DNA from: Setomelanomma holmii
Lineage: Eukaryota > Ascomycota > Dothideomycetes > Pleosporales > Phaeosphaeriaceae
Assembly (NCBI GenBank): GCA_010015745.1
Contig: ML978253.1
Location: 48,779-112,778, forward strand
Direction: 5' to 3'
Length of the DNA stretch: 64,000 nucleotides
Part shown: positions 54,624 to 64,000 of the stretch, one piece after another
Numbering within the stretch: position 1 is the stretch's first letter
Layout of the letters: every line of letters starts with the position of its first letter
Notes under the pieces: model-generated
The model's input: the letters and a program-made list of their open reading frames with translations, nothing else
Database searches by the model: none
Told to the model about the DNA's origin: nothing
Made by a program: the position numbers and the translations under genes

Positions 54624-54792
54624 TGTCAGCCTGGCACCTCAGTTCACACAGTACACTGTGAACTGCATCTCACGTGACCCTGTTAGTCACCTGCTTACTC
54701 ATCTGGTTGTGTATATAATCGCTCACAGTAGCTCTCTCAATACAACAACCTTCTGCCTCATTCATACCTGCCCTGTGCTCCCACATCCAACA
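54624..54792 (+). mobile_element. Solo LTR, 169 bp, subfamily B, TSD TAAGG
   Basis: TAAGG at 54619-54623 and 54793-54797, inside the Copia family 2 integrase region. Confidence 0.93.
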
Positions 54793-57305
54793 TAAGGTGT
54801 CTTCCACCCAAGTGATTGCACTAGTGTAGTGTCGAGCAATTGGACTGCTGCTACAGCAAGCTCATTTGTGAGTGCTTTTAGGAGTCCTGATAAGATGCGC
54901 AAGGCTCGTGTGCGTTGCATGATTACCTTACCTGCTGCTTCTTGAAGGCCTTTCTGCTCATCAGTGTTCTCAGCTGTTGTCTCAATCTTGATACCAACAC
55001 TCTTGCAGGCTTCAGCAAAGTTGCGGCTAAGTCCCTTCTTATTGTTAGATCTGATGATGATGACAAAGTACTTGTAGCCAAGTTGTCGCTAGATCTTCTT
55101 AATAAGGTTAAAGACAGCAGGGATAAGTGTTGTTTTGAGGCGATTTGGCAGACATGAGATCTCGTGCTATTAAGAAAATTGGCAGACAGCGTGAAGAGCA
55201 TATTTATCGCCATTGTAGCACTCTTCTCCTTGTAGTGTGAGATAGATAAGGTTAATAGCAATGCGCTCAAATAGTCAAGTAGCGACTGTATCTGGTGTAC
55301 GCTGTGAGATCTGCTAGTTGATCTTTGTAAGTACGCAATCCTCACACTCTTTCTAAGATAGTAGAGGATTACTACCTTAAAGTTTAGAGCCTCGTACAGC
55401 TACTTCTAGGTGGCGGATAGTATCTAACCCTAATTGAGCCTAGATGTGATATGCTTCAGTTGCAGTAGCCTTGAGATAAGGCTTTAGATCATGTGATAGC
55501 TTAAATGCAGCTATAGATTGAAGTGAAGTGGCATTTAGACGCTTCCCATCATCAGCGTCATTGAGCCAGTGGCCTGTTTAGTAGTCTAGGAGAGCAACAA
55601 CCTTGTTTAGAGTTGCTTAGTACAGGTAATTCTTTCTAGAGTTAAAGTGAATTTGCATGTCTATACAGCGCAAGAGGCTGAGGATGTTAGCAAAGAAACC
55701 TTCTACTAGAGCAACGCTGGTGAGCTGGATATCCTGTATGTCGCTCAACGTTCTAACTAGAATGATGACAGTACCCTATTCGCTGATTGGAAGTAACTGT
55801 GCGCTAGCGTATAGCATTTTATTAGCTGTGCTATATTGTGTGTAGGTCTATCTCTACAATTTGGAGTTGTTAATGATGTGGATATTTGATCTAGGATCCA
55901 TGATCCACCGGTTGATGTAAGGTAGTATTGACACATAATTAGCTGAGAAGGCTTGATAGGAGCAGGCCATGCTGTAGGGTTGATGATTGCCATAAGGTTA
56001 GGTATCAAATGCAATTAGCTTTTTGCTTAACTTAAGTGTAGCCTTTGCTCTTTGCCTGTCTACAGCTCTCTAAAGCTGCTTAGTAATCTTAGGATTCTTC
56101 TTAGCCTTTTTAAACTTGGCTTCAATCTGTGGGTCTGATGTCTATCCTGCTAGGCAAGCTACAGGGTTGAGATATAGACAGTTGCTGTACTAGTGTTCCT
56201 TTAGACAGATGCATTTGCCTGGTGGTTGATTCTGGTTTGCTTGAGGCTTCAGGCTAGGTCCTTCCTTAGTGGTATTGGCCTTGTTATTTGACCTAATGCC
56301 GTCAGCAATGCCGAGAGAGGGGCCAAAGGAGCTAAGTGTAGGTCCTTGCGGCTTGATGATACGGAGAAACTGCCTAAAGCTAGCAACTAGCGTGGTGATC
56401 GTTGGTAGATCTGAATCTTTCTCTTGCAGATCTAAGAGCTTGCGGAGCTCCGCTGTAGCCTAGGTTTCATGTACCTTGTTAGCAGTGACGAGAAATTGTT
56501 CTTGGACCTGTCCTCCTTTCATCTTAGGCATATCAAGTGTAGCCATGAGATCAGTGACGCGTATCCATTCGTCCAGCTATTTGTTAATGCTAGTATTGCG
56601 TGGCTTTAGCGATCGTAGAGCGTCATATTTTGCCCTAAGCTCTCTCCTCTAGGTAGGGTCAGATAGAGCTATGTAGGCTTTAAGTTTGACAAGTCGTGCA
56701 TGTGCAGTTGTGTCATTCTAGATAAGCGGAACTACGGAAGTAGAGATTGTTGATGCAACGTCAGTGCAGATCTCCTTAAGAGCTTTGTCCTTCTGGTACT
56801 AATCCTTGTACTTATATTCCTACTTACTGAGCTTCATGCGCTGTACTTAGAGAATATCTGATGTGAGATCTCCTTCAGGAAGCATAGGGCGCTCAGGTTC
56901 TAGATAAAGAGCAGGCGGCGTCGAGACTGATAGATCACAGTATTCCTATATTCCATGTGAAACTGCTTTGTCCTTATGTTGAAATAACTAAAGAGACTAC
57001 TCCTCAGGCCTTGTAAGGATAACAAGGGTCTTGTTAGACCTCTAGGTTTCAAATGATGCTATAATAGATGGCAGGATGGTGATGACCGCTAAGTGCAGAT
57101 GTGCTGGTATGCCTGGTGTGTCCAGTATATCCGGTGTGTGCAGTGCGTCTGCAGTGTGTCCACAGTGTCTAGTGTGTCCGCGGTATCCTTAAGAGACATG
57201 AAGTGTTCAGTGTTAATTAAGAGATGAAGAGATACTAAAGAAATAGCAGTTGTAGGTGAACTTCAGTAGTTGAAAGATTGCAGTGTGCAAATCCGGGCTC
57301 ATAAC

Positions 57306-57430
57306 TCTTGGATGTGTGATGTGGAAGGAGGAATGAAGGACTGAGTTGATTGTGTAGCTATGAACGAGGGAAGCTATATATATACGTGTACAACGAGAGA
57401 GTGTAGGGATAGCCCTGCTAGCGTGCAACA
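57306..57430 (-). mobile_element. 5' LTR of Copia family 2 (125 bp)
   Basis: Minus-strand TGTTGCACGC to CATCCAAGA, followed by the GTTATGAGCCCGG primer-binding region. It is nearly identical to the solo copy at 45172. Confidence 0.9.
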
Positions 57431-57448
57431 TCATGCTTTCCAGGCGTA

Positions 57449-59045
57449 ACGTGTTTTACAAGCGAGTCGGCCATACAAGCGAGTCGGCCACCCCACCAAC
57501 TTCTACACCTATACAGGCGTACATCTCACCCACGTTAAGAGATAATATAGAGATATCAATATGATATATTAAGCAGTATATAGAGTATCTTTTTTGCACA
57601 TACGCGAGTTATGCCCTATCTCTCTGCACCTCTTGCAGCGCGCCAGAGCCTGTCGGCTAAGGCCTGATCTCTCTCCACCTTGACGCTGTTCATGCTCTAT
57701 CTGCTGGTCAGCCTCCTTTTGAGCGAGTATATCCTCTCCCTCTCCCTTTGTCAAGGTCCCCTGCTTCTGTATCCGCTTCTTTTTGCGCTAAAAAAAAAAT
57801 GATCGCGCATTAGCTCAGCTGAAAGCATCATCACCTGCGCCCCCTTCTTTAGCTGGTCAATTGCCTAAATAATCGAGGCTGGCGATGAACTCTTGTGCCG
57901 CTGCACGCGATCACGTATTAAAGTTGATTGAGCTTCAAGCTCACGTACGTTGCTCGGCGTACGAGCCTCCCAGAGAGCCTCTACGAGAGCAGCAGGAGTA
58001 GGCGTACGCAGCTGCACGTCAAGCTTCGACAGCACAGCGTCTGGCTGGAGGGGAACAAGTCCTGCGCCTCGAAAAGCTGAGCAGATATTGGATAACGTAA
58101 ACGATTGATCAAAGGCTGCCTTGGACGCTGGCAGAAACTCAAGCTTCGTAATGTGGTTGATGTGGTGGCGGATCAGAGCCTCAATCTCACGGCTGTATGC
58201 CCGCTTCAATGGTGAGAAGCAGCCAATGTCAAGTGGCTGCAGCAGATGTGACGAGTGAGGCGGCATGCAGAGCGTGTAGATATTGTTCTCCTTGCAGAGC
58301 TCTCGAAATTTCAGAGAGCGGTGGCTCTCGTGGCCGTCGAGGATGAGCAGGCAACGTGCACCTATAACACGAGTCTTCATATGAGCATCAAAGTGCTTTA
58401 GCCAGTCAACTCCTAGCTCGTTGGTTGTCATGCCATTGTCGCTGACTGCGATTGCCCAGTCGCGTGGGATCTCTGTCTCCTCTACCAGGCAGATAGATGA
58501 TAGCGGCCAGCAAAGATGAGGAACGGTGGGATTGACCAACCAGCTGCGTTGATTGCAGCAATCAATGTCACCCATTCACGATTGCCTGGCTGAATAGCCT
58601 TTGGCCTGCCTCTTCTCTCTGAACCTGTCACAACAAGCTGAGTCATAATCTTGCCCATCATGAAGCCAGCCTCGTCAAAGTTGTAGACATCCTCATTGCA
58701 GATGCCATACTTGGCCTTTGTCTGCTCTACAAGCTCAAACCAGTCTCTGATTAGTACAGGATCCTCGCATAGAGCTCTCTGTCTATCGTACGCTCGATCG
58801 AAACGTGTCGTAAGACTATCTGTACGCTAGACAAAGTTGCGCGGCCAGTGGACGCCAACGCGACGTGCGCCGCGCGCAGCCAGCAGCTTATCAGCCATAT
58901 CACGTACAGCATCGAACGTAGGCGCAAATCCACGTTGATCCAGGTCAAGTATATAACTGACAATGACCTCCTCTTCTAGCTCACTGAGTTTCTTTGAGTT
59001 GGGCGGACAATCGCGTCGGGCAGGCTTCCCAGCGCGTCGGTCGTT
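57449..59045 (-). mobile_element. Second pogo copy, truncated and frameshifted
   Basis: The left inverted end follows a TA (57447-57448): ACGTGTTTTACAAGCGAGTCGGCC. The transposase is closely similar to that at 32424 and keeps the catalytic Asp (LILDGHESHRS) and the CKRCREIGHNSRMC knuckle. It has a deletion of about 50 bp replaced by an A-run near 57790 and a one-base deletion near 58482, both shifting the frame. It loses the N-terminal codons and right end at about 59045. It cannot be autonomous. Confidence 0.85.
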
Positions 59046-61037
59046 CAGCGTTGATTTCGGAACGCTATTATCCAGACGTTAACCCAGTTTTTCAGAGAGG
59101 CTCTCGCGTCGCCAGAGCCCGCCGTTCGAGCCAGAGGAGCCGCTGGCTACCCAAACTGCTGCCGCTGCGCAGGCCAACAATATCGTCAGCGGAAGAAATG
59201 AGGTTGCTTTCAAATGGAGATTCGCTGCCCATATAGGAGATGAAGGTGCCCAATGAGGCGCCTGACAAGGGCGAGGGCGCTGGTGTTGAGGACTATCAGG
59301 CGCTTCGAAGGACAAAGATCAGACCGCCCGAGCTATGATCGCGCGAATCGTTCGTCGCGCAATCTACCAGTCGCCTTTCTCCATCTCACCTTGTACCTTT
59401 TGACCGCCTAAAGTTGCGAGCGCCTTGTCACCATCAAAGCAACGCAAACACGCCGTTCGACACGTGTCCAGACTGCCCGCGAAGCAGCTCCCGCCGCTTT
59501 CTAGCGGTCAGGCTCAGGTAGGCACGCAGCCACCGCGTCAGGTCCGATGGCTTGCCGTCGGTGGCCAATGGGCAGGTGGAGCGGTTGGTAAGGCCCCGCA
59601 GCATGTGTCCCATTGCGTCGAATTTAACACACGCCGCCAAGCAGATGAGCTCTTCCGGCTCCCGCAAATCGTTCCAAACAACTCTGATGTCAGTCAGTAT
59701 ACGAATCCAGAGAGATCACAGACTTCCCTTCCCGCGACGGCGAAAATGATGATGTCGACGAATATCATCCAGACCTGCCCAATCGACAAGCGATTGCAAT
59801 GGTGATACCTTCGACATATATTCGTGATGATTTCAGCCAGAGGGCACGAGTCGGAGCGTCAACCCATACATAAGAGACGCTCTACCTTAGATATCGTCAC
59901 GGAACCGTCCGTTCCATATCACTATAAACATAAGGTGCATCCCTCAGTGGAGAGACACACCATGTCCCGAGACAGGTTGGCGGTCCGAACCTTCGGCGCC
60001 TTCAATGTGCGAATTTGCAGAGCTGTCGTTCATACATGATGTTAATAAACTAATTTTCCCCCAGGCTGGTAGGCTCCGACCAGCATCTCTGCCTTGCTGC
60101 GCATCCGCTTGCAATCACCTCACTCATATCCATGCCTACTATACCCAGTCTCGTGCCTGTCATGGTGCTCGCTGTCGCCAAGTGATTACCGTGTGCCTCA
60201 TCATGTCTCATTGTGATCAGTCGCATCGTTGGTGTGTCCGTCATCGCGCTTTGCCATGTTCGTACCACGTATGCGAAACGAAGGTTGCGGCTCGTCCAGC
60301 CGTAGCGGAGAGCAGAGGCAGGGAATTTCTATGCTCGTTTATGCGGTAATCATGGCTGGGATGAACCAAAGGCGACGACTCAAGATTTGAGCTCGTAGGG
60401 TGCATATGTGTCCAAAGCGAGAGGTGAGGACATGCGCGCAGATAGACGACGGTCGCACGCGGAGGAATGTGTGGTCACGACAAGGTGGATGGGGTTGCGA
60501 ACACAACTTCTCGGGTGCTGCTCCCAATGGCGGTTGGCCGTATGCATTTAGGACGCAGACTGATGGTGCACGAAAGCGTCGTTCGAGATGTTCTGTAGCA
60601 GTGGTGGCTGTTGTGGCTGCGCTGTCTGGTACGTGAAAGCATGTGGGCACTGAGGCTAATTTCTTGGCAGGAATCAGCGCACTGCGTGAACACCACATTC
60701 GTCACTGTCAATGATGTTAGCGATCAAACTGCGCAACTCCGCCTTTTCACTACCTCGCGTCAGAGGCAAAGCCATAGGTTTTCCTTGCTCCCGACGTATT
60801 TGCTTGGCTATAATTTCACAGACAATCTGTGTTGTGGCAGGCTGACAGCGAACGATGTCAGGCGTCCGTATCGCAATCGCTTTGCAGGTCGATGCTGCAG
60901 AGAGGCGCAGCCTGCTGAGCCTCGTCTTCCCCGCAACGTCGAAGACCTGTTGCAAGCATAAGGGGAGGACTGACCTACTTACTATGTGACACGTTACATG
61001 ACGGACATGGTCGTCAGACCCACGGCTTTGATCCACG
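59046..61037. other. Unassigned stretch
   Basis: The best candidate is a plus-strand frame at 59425-59805 (126 codons, 'MSPSKQRKHAVRHVSRLPAK', later 'HCVEFNTRRQADELFRLPQI'); no domain is recognised and splicing is unclear. A minus-strand frame at 59079-59315 has one hydrophobic helix ('FLPLTILLACAAAAVWVA'). The rest holds no supported gene. Confidence 0.3.
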
Positions 61038-64000
61038 ATGCGAAAACGAGACCGCATACGCGCATTCTTCGCGTCAGACCCTTCGCCTTCGGCACCAGCC
61101 CACACAGCTCCTCTGCCGCCTGCGCAACAAATGTCTCCTCCTCAGGCTCCACCGCTGACGTCCCCGCCATGTCCGCCTGGATCGAGCGCAGGTCTGTCAG
61201 CCGCGACAACGTCGCATAGCTTGGTGCTAGAGAAGGCGTTAGCGAAAACAGTAGAGAAGCTCCCGCAGGCCGAGAAAGCAGCGTTTGCACAGGCATCGAA
61301 CACGATCGACGAACGAACCCTGCTTTTCCGCGTACACACCTACGATGCGGCGCACAAGGACGACTCATCCTTCAGGCCTCACGCTGAACGTCTTTCCAAA
61401 TTCCTGGATCTGCTCAACAGATTCATAGGAGGCGTGGCTATAGGCATCCAGGCAAGCCCTGAAATATCGGCTCTGGTGGTCGGCTCGGTCAGGGTCGTCA
61501 TTGACCTCGCCCTTAAGTTTACAATGTACTTCAGCAAGCTGACCGACATGATCTGCACTTTCGAAGACTACCTAGGCCCTCTGGCGGAGTATGCGAAGGC
61601 GGCAGACATCAACCTCGTGGAGCCGACAGTAGTCAATGCTTACGCGAACGTGCTCAGCTTTGGCTGGAAGGCGCGCTGTGTGTTCGTCGACCACAACGGC
61701 GATCAGCGGAAGTGGACATCCCTCAGAGCATTCATGCGCCAGCACTGGGAGACGTTCGAGTCAGAGTTTGCAACCATCAAGCAAGAGTTGCAGCACCATC
61801 TTGACGTACTGCTGCATTCTGTCCAGTCGCTGCACTTTGACTTCTCTAGGAATGTTGAGCAAGCAAGGCGGTGTGAAGAAGAAAGTATGACCACCTACTC
61901 CAATGTATGTGCTCCGCTTTGTGGTTGACAAACCTCCAGGGAAGGAGAGATCGGCATTCCTCACCTGGGTGTCGAGCATCGATTTCGAGAAAACCCACCA
62001 GGACACTTTTGTGAAGAAGCACGAAAAGACTTGTGACTGGCTGATAAAAGAGCCAAAGTATCAGCAGTGGTTCACCAGCCCGGCCTCATCCCTCCTCTGG
62101 TGCCACGGAAAACGTAAGCAATACTATGTGCTTACTCTAAAGACGTGTCCTGCTGACAACTTGTAGCTGGGATCGGCAAATCTGTGCTTGCGTAAGTGAA
62201 GACAATACCTCTATTGTTTGGGAGATCTCGTTCTTATCCGCGGTCTAGGTCAAACGTCATCGAAGACATCACGACAAAGATTGGACTGCGAGACGATGCC
62301 GCCCTCTGCTTTGCCTACTACAACTATCGGAACACGCAGCTGAAAGAGCTTCATCAGATTGTAGCTGCGCTGCTCAAGCAGTTGTGTCGAAGGAAAGGCC
62401 AGTTGCCCCGCGACCTGCTCCAGACTAAACATGACGCCTTGCCTTCATCTCTGGTGGGCACACAGGAAAGGTTTATATCTCTCATCAAAGACCTGTCTCA
62501 GGTCCACGTGGTGTTCGACGCTCTCGACGAGTGTCCAGAGCAAGAGCGAGGAGACATCCTTGGATTCATCACCGGGTTAGTGACGGCGCAGGTCGGTTGT
62601 CAGGTCAAAGTGTTTGTCACTAGTCGAAATGAAATGGACATCGCCAAAGCCTTCGGTGACAAGCGCATACCTACGATTCAGATCCAGACCAAGAACGTCA
62701 CCGCCGATATAGAGACTTTCGCTCGCAGTCAGGTCGAAAAGCTTCAGGCTGGGGAGCATGGAAAGACGCTCTACGTCACTAATGACAGACTCAAGGAAAA
62801 GATCGTTCGGACGCTTGCTACGAAAGCGGAGGGGATGTAAGCCTTTAACCAGCAGTGGGTGCAGAGGTGTCTCCAGGCTGACTGTGACACAGGTTTCTTT
62901 GGGTCAACCTTCAGCTGGACAGTCTCTGTCAAGCCAGCAAGGCTCAAAAGGACCAAGTGGTGGAAGCTGCACTGGAGACACTACCCCAGGGCTTGCCAGA
63001 CACCTACCTTCGGATTCTGGAGCGGATCGAGGGTCAGTCTTCGTACATGAGGGATTTGGCACTCAACTGTCTAGCTTGGACCGTCTATGCCCGGAGGCCT
63101 CTCAGCACCCGGGGACTACAACAAGCGCTTGCGATCAACTCAGATTGCAAAGTAAGACAGGATCTGCAGACCGACTCATCTCAAGTAATCCTTGAGGCTT
63201 GTGGCAACCTGCTGGAAGAAGCCAATGACTCGATCCGACCGATCCACTACACGGTGCAGGAGTTCTTGACAACCGCTGTTCAAGGGCTGTCGCAACAAAA
63301 CATACGAGCGCAGCTTCTGGATATAAAAGCTGTGCAGAGACGGTTGAGCTTAGCGTGTCTCGCGTATATCCGACTAACGGCATTCGGAAAACCAGCTCAG
63401 AACTCGTGGAACCTCTACGACCAACTTCGAGTAGATGGTCTCGCAAGTTATGCATGCCAGAGCTTCGACTATCATATTTCCAGATGCGAAGAACCCTCTC
63501 TCGATGTCATGGACCAATTGGAGACGCTTTTGCGACAAGAGAGTGCGTGTCTTGCCGCCATTCTGCAGATCAAGATGTTGCGTGATGGCCACGACTACTG
63601 GACCATTCAAAAGCGCTTCAACCGCATGGGCTTCCTAGTGACAGCTGGTACGATCGTGTACAGCACCAGTATCTACAGCATTCCCGCCATAAGGCAAAAA
63701 TGGGTCGACCAGACGCCCCCAACATATGCGTTACACCTGGCGGCTTCTGCAGGACTTACTAGCGCAGTCACTCGACTCCTTCAGGCAGGATGCGACACGA
63801 ACGAGAAAGACAGCAATGACAGCACCCCACTGTACTATGCGTGCCTTCACGGCGACGTGGACACCGTTCAGGTATTGATTGACAACGACGCAGAGGTCAA
63901 CGCGCAGGGTGGATACTTTGGCAACGCACTGCATGCAGCTTCAGCTGGAGGCCACGAGCAGGTGGTCAAGATGCTGCTTGATGCAGGTGCTGAGGTCAAC
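61038..64000 (+). CDS. NACHT-ankyrin NLR-type protein, 3' partial
   Basis: Exons 61038-61884, 61940-62113, 62167-62191, 62249-62836 and 62923 to the window edge join in one frame (904 residues so far). Residues 1-280 form a Pro-rich start and a helical N-terminal region of the kind found in fungal STAND proteins ('RPHAERLSKFLDLLNRFIGG'). The NACHT P-loop CHGKPGIGKS (Lys345) spans three exons, one only 25 nt long. Walker B is VHVVFDALDE (Asp439). Then come 'LPQGLPDTYLRILERIEG', a helical spacer, and ankyrin repeats ('NDSTPLYYACLHGDVDTVQV', 'GYFGNALHAASAGGHEQVVK'). Such proteins serve as nonself sensors and death triggers in fungi. Concern: the conserved MFxW-V stretch after 'KAEG' is out of frame inside the last intron (62837-62922), so the splice may be wrong or the gene damaged. 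Confidence 0.75.

Larger units (their letters stand above)
53670..57305 (-). pseudogene. Copia family 2 gag, protease, integrase
   Basis: The integrase core is visible at about 54850-55150 ('VIIIRSNNKKGLSRNFAEAC' and 'TTAENTDEQKGLQEAAGKVI'). A gag knuckle of the C-x-C-x3-H-x5-C type (CICLKEH...NC) is near 56200. The gag N-terminal region (56500-57000) has numerous stops. A degenerate GTGTGTCC-type tandem array lies at about 57098-57190, just inside the 5' LTR. Confidence 0.75.
45531..57430 (-). mobile_element. Copia family 2 element, split by a nested Gypsy element
   Basis: The 5' LTR is at the right (57306-57430), followed leftward by GTTATGAGCCCGG, gag, protease and integrase (57305 to 53670). 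RT and RNase H are at 45531-46968. The two halves are separated by the Gypsy element, whose AATAG duplication marks the exact break. The right half carries two 169-bp solo LTRs. Stops are dense throughout, mainly TAG. The element is dead. Confidence 0.85.

Noticed and set aside
57785..57800. A-run in pogo copy 2 as a poly(A) tail of a processed copy
   Set aside because: It lies in the middle of the coding region with transposase sequence on both sides; it marks an internal deletion.

Overview
The window looks like accessory, transposon-rich DNA from a filamentous ascomycete (Pezizomycotina, most likely a Dothideomycete; the class is inferred). The basis is short GT-AG introns of about 45-90 bp, F-box, 2EXR and RING proteins, NACHT-ankyrin NLR genes, Copia, Gypsy and pogo elements, and dead element copies whose in-frame stops are mostly TAG at Gln or Trp positions, as left by repeat-induced point mutation (RIP).

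Layout. 0-6.2 kb: a 173-bp LTR-like element, fragments of an unknown gene, an F-box gene and the ankyrin end of a broken NLR cut by a Copia LTR. 6.2-11.8 kb: Copia remnant, assembly gap, a 210-bp element, a RecQ-helicase fragment and three solo LTRs. 12.0-13.8 kb: an intact six-exon lysine 2,3-aminomutase gene. 14-19.6 kb: mostly unassigned, two hypothetical genes. 19.6-24.8 kb: a nearly full-length dead Copia element. 25.6-29.9 kb: two intact divergent genes, a gasdermin-like protein and a TPR-CHAT protease. 30.1-35.2 kb: a deleted Copia derivative, then an Hsp70-like gene wrecked by three insertions, one of them a complete pogo transposon inside a 48-bp intron. 36-45 kb: C2H2, 2EXR, RING and F-box/LRR-like genes, several damaged. 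45.4-57.4 kb: a second Copia element split by a complete Gypsy element (5-bp target duplication AATAG), with five small LTR-like insertions on top. 57.4-59.0 kb: a truncated second pogo copy. 61.0 kb to the end: a spliced NACHT-ankyrin NLR gene running off the edge.

Most notable biology. The gasdermin-like/CHAT pair has the layout reported for fungal regulated cell death: a pore-forming effector with a short C-terminal cap, paired with the protease expected to cut it. The genes share a 327-bp promoter holding a perfect TGACGTCA site and remain fully open between TE debris on both sides. The second theme is a swarm of very short solo LTRs (169, 122-125 and 173 bp) with intact 5-bp target duplications, many sitting in RIP-mutated older elements, which gives a relative insertion order.
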